DNA of 64,000 nucleotides from JAKRSD01 sp964473995 (GCA_964473995.1 CAYYRB010000002.1:1-64000), one strand, 5' to 3'; positions 44,197 to 53,940 are shown, counted from the stretch's first letter. Translations and numbers: made by a program. The notes: generated by a model not told the origin, from the sequence alone.

Positions 44197-45393
44197 TTAT
44201 TTGTACTTGGCCATTTTTTCCTCGTCCTGCAGGCGGGTAAAAATTTCCAGCAACGTCGTTTTCATTTTGGCGTTAGGTTGAATTTCATACGCCCGCTCGA
44301 GATAAGAAGCCGCCTCTTTATATTTATCATTGGCTTTGGCTTTCAATTCATCAAACTCTTTCACTTTATTCAAAGGAAGGTTATTGGCCTGTTTGATGAT
44401 TTCATTGGCTTCTTCCAAGAGAAAACCTGCAAAGTTGTTCAATGCACCGTAATATTTGGGATCGGTCTCTAACGCCTTCAAATAATATTCTTTTGATTTT
44501 GCCTTATCTCCCATTTGCCCGAATATAACCCCACTGTTAAAATACAGGGCTTTGAGCATCTCTTTGTCATTTTGAAAAGCCAAAATCGCTTCATCCAGCA
44601 CGCGAACGGCATTTTGATTATCTCCGGCCTGCAGGTAGTAGTTCAACTCCTCAGTGATAAATTCCGTGTTGGCCGGATACTTTTTTCGCGCATCCTGAAT
44701 AAGTGCCAACCCTTTGGCCCCTTCCCCTTTGGCCTGATAGATTCGGGCCATGGTTCCGTATAAATTGGCATCAGCAAAGCCCAAAGCCATCAACTGATTT
44801 CCCAATTCAATCGCACGGTCGTTTTTCTGGGCGCGGTATGCACACAGGAACATGTTGTTGAGCGAAACTGTATCCGTTTTGCCAAAATCTTTCAGCAGGG
44901 TGAACCGTTTTTCAAAAAACTTTTCGGCATTATCAAAATCCTGACCCATGAATCGCTGTGCACCTGCACGGAAAAGCGTGTCGCAGAGCAATAATGTCTT
45001 TGCATTCAGATCTGACTCTTCAAAAATCTTCGGTTTTCCCGTTTTTTCGTTGATTTCTACCGATCTTGCCTTCATGATGGATTTGTAAATCTCATCCAAC
45101 AAAGTGGAGCGGAAAGAATTCAACGCTTCGTTCGGTTCTACCAGAATGGTCACATAAACCTCTGTCCTTCTTTTCCAGGTTTTGGACTTTCCCATGGTTT
45201 TCTCATTCTCGGCAGCGGCATCAATAGCCTGCTTTGCCTTAATCAGATTTTCCACGGCAACACCCATGTTCCCGTTCTTCTTTTCAAGGTCATACACATT
45301 TTTGTATTCCCAGGCACTGAGCACGTTACTTTCCTGAGCATGGGCTAGAATTCCCGCAAGGAATGCGGAGCATACGATTAAAAACTTTTTCAT
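44197..45393 (-). CDS. Exported TPR protein downstream of gyrA
   Basis: 398 residues with a signal peptide (FLIVCSAFLAGILAHAQ). The rest is helical with tetratricopeptide repeats, clearest at ANLYGTMARIYQAKGEGAKGLALI, NAVRVLDEAILAFQND, ALYFNSGVIFGQMGDKAKSKEYYLKALETDPK and ASYLERAYEIQPN. It should be a periplasmic or surface scaffold; function is unknown. Placement directly after gyrA is, to my knowledge, common in Bacteroidota. It has a likely promoter of its own overlapping the gap after gyrA and a strong terminator. Confidence 0.85.
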   Translation of the reverse strand: MKKFLIVCSAFLAGILAHAQESNVLSAWEYKNVYDLEKKNGNMGVAVENLIKAKQAIDAAAENEKTMGKSKTWKRRTEVYVTILVEPNEALNSFRSTLLDEIYKSIMKARSVEINEKTGKPKIFEESDLNAKTLLLCDTLFRAGAQRFMGQDFDNAEKFFEKRFTLLKDFGKTDTVSLNNMFLCAYRAQKNDRAIELGNQLMALGFADANLYGTMARIYQAKGEGAKGLALIQDARKKYPANTEFITEELNYYLQAGDNQNAVRVLDEAILAFQNDKEMLKALYFNSGVIFGQMGDKAKSKEYYLKALETDPKYYGALNNFAGFLLEEANEIIKQANNLPLNKVKEFDELKAKANDKYKEAASYLERAYEIQPNAKMKTTLLEIFTRLQDEEKMAKYK

Positions 45394-45420
45394 GGTGTTT
45401 TAATTATAGTCAATATTCGT

Positions 45421-45428
45421 CAAAAGTA
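45421..45428 (-). promoter_or_regulatory. Candidate -7 element for the TPR gene (TACTTTTG)
   Basis: Minus strand TACTTTTG, exact TAnnTTTG, in the 41-bp gap between gyrA and the TPR gene, 27 nt before its ATG. Confidence 0.5.
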
Positions 45429-45434
45429 ATGCCA

Positions 45435-47954
45435 TTAATCATTTGTGGATTCTCCCCCGATGGCGCTGTCTCCTTCAGCCGGAGTTTCACCCTCAGGATT
45501 TTCCTCGTCATTCATATCGGCGGGAACCTTAGCTATGGCGGCTATGCTGTCCGTATTCTTCAGGTTGATTAACCGCACGCCCTGGGTATTTCTGCCCATC
45601 ACACGCAATGAATCCACACCTAAACGAATTAAGGTCCCCCGCTTGGTGATAATCATCAGATCTTCTTCAGGAACCACCTCCAAAATACTGATCAGCTGAC
45701 CGGTTTTATCCGTAATGTTCATGGTTTTTACCCCTTTACCGCCACGGTTGGTAATGCGGTAATCCTCCAAAGCGGATTGCTTACCGTAGCCGTTTTCGGA
45801 AACCACGAGTACATTATTATTCTTATCACTCACGCAGATCATACCCACTACCTCGTCGCGTTCGTTGTCCAGGCTGATACCCCTCACACCCGTAGCTGTA
45901 CGGCCCATGCCGCGTACTTTATTTTCCGGGAAGCGGATGGCACGACCCGAACGTACGGCAATCAATACTTCGCTGTTGTCGTCGGTAAGGCGTGCCTCGA
46001 TCAGCTCATCCCCTTCACGCACATTGATGGCGTTGATACCATTGGTACGCGGACGGGAATATGCCTCCAGGGTCGTTTTTTTGATGGTTCCCCTGCGCGT
46101 ACACATAATGATAAAGTGCGACTTGCAGTATTCCTCATCCTTCAGGTCCTTCACGGCGATGTAGGCTTTTATCTTATCATCGCTTTCAATGTTGATCATG
46201 TTTTGGATGGGACGACCTTTTGCCGTTTTGTCTCCCTCGGGAATTTCGTAAACACGCAACCAATAACAACGGCCTTTTTCCGTAAAGAACAATAAATAGT
46301 TGTGTGCCGTGGCAATGTGAAGATGCTCCAAGAAGTCCTCATCACGCGTGCCGCTTGCCCTGGAACCCATACCTCCTCTGTTTTGCCGGCGATATTCAGC
46401 CAAAGGAGTTCGTTTAATGTACCCTTTGTGTGAAATGGTGATGGCCACCGCTTCGTCCTCAATCAGGTCCTCGATGCGCATATCGTCCGCACTGTGCACG
46501 ATTTCGGTTCTGCGTTCATCGCCGTATTTTTCACGGATCACGGTGAGTTCATCCTTGATGATTTTCATCCGCAGATTTTTATCGCCCAATATCTCTTTGT
46601 AATAGGCGATCATTTTCATCAGCTCTTCATACTCGGCGCGCAGTTTATCCTGCTCCAGACCGGTAAGTTGGCGAAGACGCATATCGACGATGGCGCGGGA
46701 TTGAATATCGGAAAGGTTGAAACGGGCCATCAACTGCTCAATAGCCTCGTTGGGACTCGCCGCACCGCGGATGATTTTAATCACCTCATCAATATTATCT
46801 GAGGCGATAATCAATCCTTCCAAAATGTGCGCGCGCTTCTCTGCCTGTTCAAGTTCGTATTGGGTTCTGCGAACCACGATTTCATGACGGTGCTCTACGT
46901 AATGCACGATCATGTCCTTCAGATTCAGCAATTGCGGACGGCCCTTTACCAGTGCAATATTATTTACTGAAAATGAAGTCTGTAGCGAGGTATACTTAAA
47001 TAAATTATTTAATACTACATTAGGTATCGCATCCCGTTTAATTTCATACACGATACGCAATCCATTACGGTCTGATTCGTCGCGGATATCGGAGATGCCT
47101 TCAATTTTCTTTTCATTCACCAATTCAGCCGTGCGCTTGATCAGTTCGGCTTTATTAACCTGATACGGTATTTCGGTGACAATGATGGCTTGCCGGTTGT
47201 TATCCGTTTCTTCAAATCCTGCTTTAGCGCGCATAACCACGCGTCCGCGTCCCGTTTGGAATGCATCACGCACACCTTCGTAGCCGTAGATAATACCGCC
47301 TGTGGGAAAATCCGGTGCTTTGATAAACTTCATCAGATCCTGCACCTCAATATCATGGTTATCAATGTAAGCCAGAATACCGTCAATGGTTTCCGTAATG
47401 TTATGCGGAGCCATGTTGGTAGCCATACCTACCGCAATTCCGGAGGCACCGTTTACGATCAGGTTGGGGAATGCGGAAGGCATTACGGTGGGTTCTTCCA
47501 GGGAATCGTCAAAATTCGGGGCAAAATCAACCGTATTTTTTTCGATATCGGCCAACATCTCCTCGGCCAGTTTCCTCAAACGGGCCTCGGTGTAACGCAT
47601 CGCTGCGGGAGGGTCATCATCAATGGATCCGAAGTTACCCTGACCGTCCACCAGCGGATAGCGTAGTGACCAGTCCTGGGCCATACGGACCATGGTATCA
47701 TATACCGATGAATCTCCGTGCGGGTGGTATTTACCCAGCACCTCTCCCACGATACGGGCTGATTTTTTGTAGGGCTTGGTGGACGTGATACCCAAATCCA
47801 TCATTCCATAAAGAACGCGGCGGTGCACAGGCTTTAAACCGTCCCTGGCGTCGGGCAATGCACGGGAAACAATTACCGACATCGAATAGTCGATGTAGGC
47901 CGTCTTCATCTGATCCTCAATATTAATCGGAATGATCTTTTCTTCTTCTGCCAT
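45435..47954 (-). CDS. gyrA: GyrA, DNA gyrase subunit A
   Basis: Catalytic DNA-breaking subunit of gyrase, which introduces negative supercoils with GyrB. 839 residues. The winged-helix/tower part carries ALPDARDGLKPVHRRVLYGM and the active-site Y121 in AMRYTEAR. In the quinolone-resistance region HPHGDSSVYD, the Ser and Asp equivalent to E. coli Ser83 and Asp87 are present (S82, D86), so no classic resistance substitution is seen. The C-terminal six-bladed beta-pinwheel includes the GyrA-box-like NRGGKGVKTMN region. ATG at 47954. TACTTTCG, one mismatch from TAnnTTTG, lies upstream at 48018-48011. Confidence 0.98.
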   Translation of the reverse strand: MAEEEKIIPINIEDQMKTAYIDYSMSVIVSRALPDARDGLKPVHRRVLYGMMDLGITSTKPYKKSARIVGEVLGKYHPHGDSSVYDTMVRMAQDWSLRYPLVDGQGNFGSIDDDPPAAMRYTEARLRKLAEEMLADIEKNTVDFAPNFDDSLEEPTVMPSAFPNLIVNGASGIAVGMATNMAPHNITETIDGILAYIDNHDIEVQDLMKFIKAPDFPTGGIIYGYEGVRDAFQTGRGRVVMRAKAGFEETDNNRQAIIVTEIPYQVNKAELIKRTAELVNEKKIEGISDIRDESDRNGLRIVYEIKRDAIPNVVLNNLFKYTSLQTSFSVNNIALVKGRPQLLNLKDMIVHYVEHRHEIVVRRTQYELEQAEKRAHILEGLIIASDNIDEVIKIIRGAASPNEAIEQLMARFNLSDIQSRAIVDMRLRQLTGLEQDKLRAEYEELMKMIAYYKEILGDKNLRMKIIKDELTVIREKYGDERRTEIVHSADDMRIEDLIEDEAVAITISHKGYIKRTPLAEYRRQNRGGMGSRASGTRDEDFLEHLHIATAHNYLLFFTEKGRCYWLRVYEIPEGDKTAKGRPIQNMINIESDDKIKAYIAVKDLKDEEYCKSHFIIMCTRRGTIKKTTLEAYSRPRTNGINAINVREGDELIEARLTDDNSEVLIAVRSGRAIRFPENKVRGMGRTATGVRGISLDNERDEVVGMICVSDKNNNVLVVSENGYGKQSALEDYRITNRGGKGVKTMNITDKTGQLISILEVVPEEDLMIITKRGTLIRLGVDSLRVMGRNTQGVRLINLKNTDSIAAIAKVPADMNDEENPEGETPAEGDSAIGGESTND

Positions 47955-48010
47955 TTTTTACTTGTTTACTGAATTGCACACTTTTTGATTTGATTGATTC
48001 AAAAAGCGAA

Positions 48011-48018
48011 CGAAAGTA
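48011..48018 (-). promoter_or_regulatory. Possible -7 element for gyrA (TACTTTCG)
   Basis: Minus strand TACTTTCG, one mismatch from TAnnTTTG, 56 nt before the gyrA ATG, in the 238-bp gyrA/clpC divergent region. The same variant occurs before the YhhN gene. No clear -33 partner. I found no convincing element for clpC in this region. Confidence 0.3.
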
Positions 48019-48192
48019 CACTTTTGGCCGCTAATGACGAAATTTTTGAAGGAATCGAATAAACAAAATTGTGTTTAAAAAAAAGGCCTAAATTGCAACC
48101 GTTTTAAAGGATTGACGTTAATTTTATGACGTCCCCGCAAGAATTCAAAACTTATCAACAGAAATAACAAACTAGCTGATTTATAAATTCAT

Positions 48193-50736
48193 ATGGAATC
48201 CAGATTTTCACCCCGTGTTAAAGATGTGCTCACCTACAGCAGAGAGGAGGCGCTCCGTCTTGGTCATGATTTTGTAGGAACCGAACATCTTCTGCTTGGA
48301 ATTATCCGCGAGGGAGAAGGTTTGGCACTCCAAATTTTGGAGATGTTGGGCGTAAAACCCTCCGTGCTGCGTAAGGAAATTGAAAAAATGATGAAGCCGG
48401 GAACGAAAAATCTCGGTCAGTTGGGTAACATTCCTTTAATCAAACAGGCTGAGAAGGTTTTGAAAATTACCGTATTGGAGGCGAAATTACTGAACAGTGC
48501 CGTTATTGAAACGGAACATCTACTTTTAGCCATTCTGAAAGAAGACACCTCATTACCCGCCAAGGTGTTGGAAAAATTTGACGTGGATTACAAAGCAGTA
48601 AAAGACAAATTTGAGATGCTTCAGTCGGAAGGTGATTTGCCCCGTGCTGAAATGCCCGGGTCTCCTGACGATGAGCCGGAGGAAACCTTTGGCAGTTCCG
48701 CTTCTTCCCGAAAAAACCCGGGTGATCCGAAATCGAAAACCCCGGTCCTGGACAATTTTGGCAGAGATTTGTCTAAAATGGCAGAGGAAGGCAAATTAGA
48801 TCCCATCATCGGCCGGGAAAAAGAAATTGAACGTGTAAGCCAGATTCTGAGCAGAAGAAAGAAAAACAACCCCATTCTTATCGGGGAGCCCGGTGTAGGT
48901 AAATCAGCCATTGCGGAAGGTTTGGCTTTGCGTATTTCGCAACGAAAAGTATCTCGTGTACTTTTTTCAAAACGGGTAGTATCACTTGATCTGGCCTCTC
49001 TGGTGGCCGGAACAAAATACCGCGGGCAGTTTGAGGAGCGCATGAAGGCGCTGATGAATGAATTGGAAAAATCACCCGATGTAATCCTGTTTATTGATGA
49101 AATTCACACGATCATAGGCGCAGGCGGCGCATCCGGTTCGCTGGATGCTTCCAACATGTTTAAACCGGCACTGGCCCGTGGCGAGATTCAATGCATCGGT
49201 GCCACCACGCTGGATGAATACCGTCAATTCATTGAAAAAGACGGAGCGCTGGATCGCCGTTTTCAGAAGGTGATGATTGAGCCCACCTCGGAAGAAGAGA
49301 CGCTGCAGATTCTCAACAACATCAAAGAGAAATACGAAAACCACCATAACGTCACTTACACAGCGGAGGCACTTAAAGCATGCGTTACGCTTACTTCCCG
49401 GTATGTAACCGATCGCTTTTTACCGGATAAGGCCATTGATGCATTAGACGAAGTTGGTGCCCGGGTGCACATTACCAACATTAAAGTTCCGGTTGAAATT
49501 TCAGACCTGGAGACAAGTCTGGAGGAAATTCGGGAAGAAAAGAGCACAGCCGTGCGCAGCGCCCAGTATGACGAAGCAGCCAAACTTCGCGACAAAGAAA
49601 GGCACCTGGAAAAAGAACTGGAACAGGTGAAGGCCCGGTGGGAAGAGGAAAGCCGCAAACAGAAAGAACCCGTTACGGAGGAGAATGTAGCCGAAGTGGT
49701 GAGCATGATGACCGGTATCCCGCTTACCAAAGTGTCGCAGACGGAAAACCGTAAGCTGGCCAACATGTACGACATGATTAAAACGAAGGTAATCGGTCAG
49801 GATGAGGCGGTCCGCAAAACAGTGAAAGCCATTCAGCGGAACAGGGTGGGTCTTAAAGACCCGAACAAACCGATCGGTTCCTTCATATTCCTGGGTCCTA
49901 CGGGCGTAGGGAAAACTCAGTTGGCCAAAGTGATTGCCCGATACTTGTTTGACAGTGATGACTCTCTCATACGCATAGACATGAGCGAATACATGGAGAA
50001 GTTCAGCGTTTCACGGCTTATCGGAGCGCCTCCGGGTTATGTAGGCTATGAGGAGGGTGGTCAGCTTACCGAGAAAGTGCGGCGCAAACCCTACTCCGTT
50101 ATTCTCCTGGATGAAATTGAAAAAGCGCATCCCGATGTGTTTAACCTGTTGCTGCAAGCATTGGACGACGGACAGTTGACCGACAGCCTGGGCAGGAAGG
50201 TGGATTTTAAAAACACGGTCATCATCATGACCTCCAACATCGGTTCGCGTGATCTGAAAGAATTCGGAACAGGTGTAGGTTTCCGTACGGGTGCCCGAGA
50301 ATCTCAGGCAGATTCACTCAGCAAAGGGGTTATTCAAAATGCATTGAAAAAGGCATTTGCTCCGGAGTTTCTAAACCGAATTGATGATATCATCATGTTC
50401 AATCCGTTATCAAAGGAGGATATCTTCCAGATTATCGATATCGAGATGGAAGGATTCATCAAAAGATTGGAAAGCAACGGGTACAAACTCAAGATTGACA
50501 AAGCGGCTAAGGACTTTATCGCCGAGAGAGGATACGATCCCAATTTTGGAGCCAGACCGCTGAAAAGATCCATCCAGAAATTTTTGGAAGATCCGCTGGC
50601 GGAAGAAATCATCAACGCTAATCTGGAAGAAGGCGATACCATTACCGCCACCTTTGATAAGGCTAAGGATGAAATTAAAATAAAAATCACCAAACCGAAA
50701 GGAAAAAAGGCGGAGGAGGAATCCGTGGAAAATTAA
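48193..50736 (+). CDS. clpC: ClpC, Clp protease ATP-binding subunit
   Basis: 847-residue HSP100 unfoldase that feeds ClpP. The double Clp_N repeat is at residues 1-145 (FTPRVKDVLTYSREEA-like start, GTEHLLLGIIREGEG and ETEHLLLAILKED). AAA-1 has Walker A GEPGVGKSA at about 230 and LFIDEIHTIIGAG. The UVR-type middle segment YDEAAKLRDKE at about 456 distinguishes ClpC from ClpB. AAA-2 has GPTGVGKTQLAK at about 567 and ILLDEIEKAHPDV. It is divergent from gyrA and ends in an intrinsic terminator. Confidence 0.97.
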   Translation: MESRFSPRVKDVLTYSREEALRLGHDFVGTEHLLLGIIREGEGLALQILEMLGVKPSVLRKEIEKMMKPGTKNLGQLGNIPLIKQAEKVLKITVLEAKLLNSAVIETEHLLLAILKEDTSLPAKVLEKFDVDYKAVKDKFEMLQSEGDLPRAEMPGSPDDEPEETFGSSASSRKNPGDPKSKTPVLDNFGRDLSKMAEEGKLDPIIGREKEIERVSQILSRRKKNNPILIGEPGVGKSAIAEGLALRISQRKVSRVLFSKRVVSLDLASLVAGTKYRGQFEERMKALMNELEKSPDVILFIDEIHTIIGAGGASGSLDASNMFKPALARGEIQCIGATTLDEYRQFIEKDGALDRRFQKVMIEPTSEEETLQILNNIKEKYENHHNVTYTAEALKACVTLTSRYVTDRFLPDKAIDALDEVGARVHITNIKVPVEISDLETSLEEIREEKSTAVRSAQYDEAAKLRDKERHLEKELEQVKARWEEESRKQKEPVTEENVAEVVSMMTGIPLTKVSQTENRKLANMYDMIKTKVIGQDEAVRKTVKAIQRNRVGLKDPNKPIGSFIFLGPTGVGKTQLAKVIARYLFDSDDSLIRIDMSEYMEKFSVSRLIGAPPGYVGYEEGGQLTEKVRRKPYSVILLDEIEKAHPDVFNLLLQALDDGQLTDSLGRKVDFKNTVIIMTSNIGSRDLKEFGTGVGFRTGARESQADSLSKGVIQNALKKAFAPEFLNRIDDIIMFNPLSKEDIFQIIDIEMEGFIKRLESNGYKLKIDKAAKDFIAERGYDPNFGARPLKRSIQKFLEDPLAEEIINANLEEGDTITATFDKAKDEIKIKITKPKGKKAEEESVEN

Positions 50737-50747
50737 TGATGGATACT

Positions 50748-50785
50748 AAAGGAAAAGGAATCGTTGATGGTTCCTTTTCTTTTTT
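50748..50785 (+). terminator. Intrinsic terminator after clpC
   Basis: AAAGGAAAAGGAA pairs with TTCCTTTTCTTT (one G-U wobble) around a 10-base loop, followed by a T run. It starts 11 bases after the clpC stop. Confidence 0.8.
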
Positions 50786-50811
50786 AAAAAAACCAGTTCT
50801 ACCCTTAATTT

Positions 50812-52047
50812 ATGGACTTTATTGCGCTATCGGTTCCTGCTTTTTTTATTTTGATGAGTCTGGAATTGTTGGCCGGTATCGTTTACGGACGAAAGTTATA
50901 TCGTTTTAATGATGCCGTTACCAACCTTTCCTGCGGGATTGGCAGTCAGATTTTAGGCGCATTTATCGCAGTGGCCGTCTTTTGGGCCTATTCGTTTACT
51001 TACGCTCATTTTCGCATTTTTACCATACCCGAAACACTTTCCTACTGGTTTATTCTTTTTTTCGGGGTTGATTTTGCCTACTATTGGTTCCACCGACTGA
51101 GTCATGAGGTTAATGCGATTTGGGCCGCTCATATCGTACACCATCAGAGTGAAGAATATAACCTTAGCGTAGCCCTTCGCCAATCGTGGTTTCAAGGTCT
51201 TTTCAGCTGGTGGTTTTATCTGCCTCTGGCTTTTTTAGGCTTTAGTCCGCTTATGATTGTTACAGTGGGAGCGTTTAATACACTTTATCAATTTTGGATT
51301 CATACCAAAACCATCAAAAAACTGCCTGCTTTCTTCGAGTTTATTTTTAATACACCTTCCCATCACCGGGTTCATCATGGCAGAAATCCGGAATACATCG
51401 ATAAAAACCATGCAGGTTCTCTCATTATTTGGGATCGGATGTTTGGCACATTTGCCGCGGAAAAAGAGGAGGTTGTTTATGGTATAACTACCCCGCTCAA
51501 ATCGTTCAATCCATTTTGGGCCAATTTCCATTATTGGAATGAATTGGTGAATTCTGCCAGGAAAACTGAAAAACTGTCCGATAAAATAAAGCTGTTCCTA
51601 AAACCGCCCGGTTGGTATCCGGCGGATTTGGCAGGAAATATAACGCCTTCTCCCGTGATTCAGCATGAAGTGGTCAAATATGACGTGCCTGTCGCTAAAT
51701 CTGCCCTATGGTATACGTTCATTCATTTCTCTGCCGTTCTGGGCATTTCATCGTATTACATGCTTTTTTCCAAAAAAATGATCCGCTCCGGCGATCCTGA
51801 AGTTGTCCTATTGGCGTTTTATATGGCCTGTCTGATCCTTTTTTCACTTTTTACGTTTGGTCTTATTCTTGAAAACAGAACTTCTGCAAGAAAATGGGAG
51901 TTGCTCAGATTGGTCTTTTCCGCGGGATTGATTTATTTTTTCCGGGATAACGCCCACCTTTTTTGGTCCATTTGCCTCTTCGCTGTATTCTATTTTATTT
52001 CTTGGACAACTTTTTGGTATTCAAGGGTAAAAAAGGTTGGAAATTAA
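50812..52047 (+). CDS. Fatty acid hydroxylase-family protein resembling alkylglycerol monooxygenase (AGMO/TMEM195)
   Basis: 411-residue polytopic membrane di-iron enzyme. The His motifs are HRLSH, HIVHH and HHRVHH, plus WIHT. The segments FGVDFAYYWFHRLSHEVN, AAHIVHHQSEEYNLSVALRQ, LYQFWIHTKTI, NTPSHHRVHHGRNPEYIDKN, HAGSLIIWDRMFGTF and EVVYGITTPL match my recollection of vertebrate AGMO nearly motif for motif, more closely than sterol C5-desaturases. A further 4 hydrophobic segments form the C-terminal third, also as in AGMO. AGMO cleaves the O-alkyl bond of glyceryl ethers using tetrahydrobiopterin; the reaction here is inferred. It lies 39 bp before a lysoplasmalogenase-like gene. Confidence 0.85.
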   Translation: MDFIALSVPAFFILMSLELLAGIVYGRKLYRFNDAVTNLSCGIGSQILGAFIAVAVFWAYSFTYAHFRIFTIPETLSYWFILFFGVDFAYYWFHRLSHEVNAIWAAHIVHHQSEEYNLSVALRQSWFQGLFSWWFYLPLAFLGFSPLMIVTVGAFNTLYQFWIHTKTIKKLPAFFEFIFNTPSHHRVHHGRNPEYIDKNHAGSLIIWDRMFGTFAAEKEEVVYGITTPLKSFNPFWANFHYWNELVNSARKTEKLSDKIKLFLKPPGWYPADLAGNITPSPVIQHEVVKYDVPVAKSALWYTFIHFSAVLGISSYYMLFSKKMIRSGDPEVVLLAFYMACLILFSLFTFGLILENRTSARKWELLRLVFSAGLIYFFRDNAHLFWSICLFAVFYFISWTTFWYSRVKKVGN

Positions 52048-52065
52048 TTTGTTTTTTTACTTTCG
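52037..52065 (+). promoter_or_regulatory. Possible promoter of the YhhN-CapA pair (TTG-N18-TACTTTCG)
   Basis: TTG at 52037-52039 and TACTTTCG at 52058-52065, one mismatch from TAnnTTTG, with an 18-bp spacer. It overlaps the end of the AGMO-like gene. The start codon is 21 nt further on. Confidence 0.35.
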
Positions 52066-52086
52066 ATATCGAAATACAATCCCGGC

Positions 52087-52767
52087 ATGTACTACTTCCG
52101 ACCTCTGACCTTGTTTTATTTTTCGGTTTTGGCTTTCGAAATGTATGCGGAATCCATGCAGGATCTTCCGGTGATTTATTTCACCAAGCCTTTACTTATG
52201 CCCTTGTTGCTGGTATTTTTCCTGTTGAATAATAGAAAAAATGCCCCGGCAGAAAAGTGGCTGTTTTCCCTGGCACTCCTATTTTCACTTGCCGGGGACG
52301 TATTTTTAATGTTTCGCCGGGATGATTTGTTTGTTTTTGGCTTGGGCTCCTTTCTAATCGGCCACCTCGCCTACATTGTATCGTTTACCGTGAGAGTCAG
52401 GGAGGCGAAAATTTCAGCTATGCAAATTCTGATGAAAGGAATTCCGTTTCTGTTGTTTGTAGGTACATTTTTATGGTTTTTGCATCCCTACATCATGAAT
52501 GATTCCGAAACTGCTCCATTATTCATTCCCGTGGCTGTTTATGCCTCGGTAATATCCTTGATGGGATTGGCGTCTTTGCTTAGGAAAAAAGCTGTTTCTG
52601 ATTCCGGTTTTTGGATGGTCTTTCTTGGGGCTTTGTTGTTTATGGTTTCAGATTCCTGCATTGCCTTGAATAAATTCGTTTCTCCCCTGCCCCACGCCGG
52701 CGTTCTTATCATGGCTACCTATGGTGTAGCTCAGTATATGATTACCTTGGGTATGCTGAAAAGATAA
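52087..52767 (+). CDS. YhhN/TMEM86-family lysoplasmalogenase-like membrane protein
   Basis: 226 residues with about 8 TM segments. Family motifs: YFTKPLLMPLLLV, ALLFSLAGDVFLMF, FGLGSFLIGHLAYIVSF, and GALLFMVSDSCIALNKF near the end. The conserved acidic residues in AGDV and SDSC are those thought to act in hydrolysis. Characterised members cleave the vinyl-ether bond of lysoplasmalogens. It sits right after the AGMO-like gene and 6 bp before the CapA-like gene. The family match is good; activity on ether lipids is inference. Confidence 0.85.
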   Translation: MYYFRPLTLFYFSVLAFEMYAESMQDLPVIYFTKPLLMPLLLVFFLLNNRKNAPAEKWLFSLALLFSLAGDVFLMFRRDDLFVFGLGSFLIGHLAYIVSFTVRVREAKISAMQILMKGIPFLLFVGTFLWFLHPYIMNDSETAPLFIPVAVYASVISLMGLASLLRKKAVSDSGFWMVFLGALLFMVSDSCIALNKFVSPLPHAGVLIMATYGVAQYMITLGMLKR

Positions 52768-52773
52768 TCCCGC

Positions 52774-53940
52774 GTGAAATCATTTCTTTTTTCTTTCGGC
52801 GGATCAATTCTCATCTGTTCTTCAGGAATACTGTTTCAATTATTCAATGTTGAACGGGAAAAGCATCAGACGCCAATAACCAACCGGGTCATTGATACCA
52901 TTAACCGGGATTCTTCCTCGGCCGTGTTCCTTTTTGCCGGAGATGTTATGGGACATGAACCACAGATAACGGCTGCCCGAAAATCGGACGGCACCTATGA
53001 CTACGGATCCAATTACCGGCTTGTTCAATCCTACATTCAACAGGCGGATTGGGCCATGACTAATTTGGAGGTGACGCTTGCCGGTGCGCCATATACCGGC
53101 TACCCTACATTCAGTAGTCCCGATGCATTGGCTCTGGCATTGAAGAATGCGGGATTTGATGTATTGCAGACCGCCAATAATCACAGCTGCGATAAAGGAT
53201 TGAAAGGAGTAATAAGAACTCTGGATGTATTGGATTCGTTAGGACTTGATCATTTGGGAAGCTACCGAAATCCGGAAGAACGCGAAAAGCAGTATCCTTA
53301 TATCAAAACTGTGAACGGCATCCGCCTGTGCTTTTTAAATTACAGCTATGGTACCAATGGACTGCCGATTCCTGCTGGCACAGTGGTTAACTTAATTGAT
53401 ACCGCTGTAATCCGAAAAGATTTGGAAAAAGCAAAACAGAAGAGCACAGACTTCATCATTTGCACCTTCCACTGGGGAGCCGAATACCAAAGAGTAGAAA
53501 GTTCAGAGCAGTTACGCATAGCGGAATTTTCAGCCTTGCACGGTGCTGATTTGATTATTGGAGGTCATCCGCATGTGGTGCAGCCCGTGAAGAAGGTGTA
53601 TGCAGGAAACCGAGACAGTGTCTGGACCTTCTTTTCACTAGGAAATTACATCTCCAATCAGCGTGATCGTTACAAAAACGGGGGTATCATGGCTGAGGTT
53701 ACGATCACCAGGAAAAACGGAAAAACATATCTTGACCGTTTGAATTTTCTGCCTGTTTATGTGCATAAACAGATTTCGCCCAAGACAGAGTACGTGCTTG
53801 TTCCTGGATATTTGGATTCCGATTCGGACACCCTGCTTTCCCTGAATACGGTCGATAAATCGCTAAAAAATCAATTTTTTAAAGACACGCGTGAATGGCT
53901 TCGGAACATACCCGAAACTGAATTCAAGTCTGAGAAGTAA
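52774..53940 (+). CDS. CapA-like (PGA_cap) metallophosphoesterase-fold protein
   Basis: 388 residues starting at GTG, 6 bp after the YhhN gene. An N-terminal hydrophobic segment (FLFSFGGSILICSSGILFQL) anchors it or serves as a signal. The PGA_cap domain shows FLFAGDVMGHEPQI, WAMTNLEVTLAG, LQTANNHSCDKG, FHWGAEYQ and HGADLIIGGHPHVVQP. Members are linked to poly-gamma-glutamate capsule in Bacillus, but most in other bacteria have unknown roles; no capBC genes are here. Convergent, 13 bp apart, with the large coiled-coil gene. Confidence 0.9.
   Translation: MKSFLFSFGGSILICSSGILFQLFNVEREKHQTPITNRVIDTINRDSSSAVFLFAGDVMGHEPQITAARKSDGTYDYGSNYRLVQSYIQQADWAMTNLEVTLAGAPYTGYPTFSSPDALALALKNAGFDVLQTANNHSCDKGLKGVIRTLDVLDSLGLDHLGSYRNPEEREKQYPYIKTVNGIRLCFLNYSYGTNGLPIPAGTVVNLIDTAVIRKDLEKAKQKSTDFIICTFHWGAEYQRVESSEQLRIAEFSALHGADLIIGGHPHVVQPVKKVYAGNRDSVWTFFSLGNYISNQRDRYKNGGIMAEVTITRKNGKTYLDRLNFLPVYVHKQISPKTEYVLVPGYLDSDSDTLLSLNTVDKSLKNQFFKDTREWLRNIPETEFKSEK

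Noticed and set aside
45777..47788. Several plus-strand ORFs of 100-170 codons opposite gyrA
   Set aside because: They overlap a full-length, well-conserved gyrA and have no recognisable domains.
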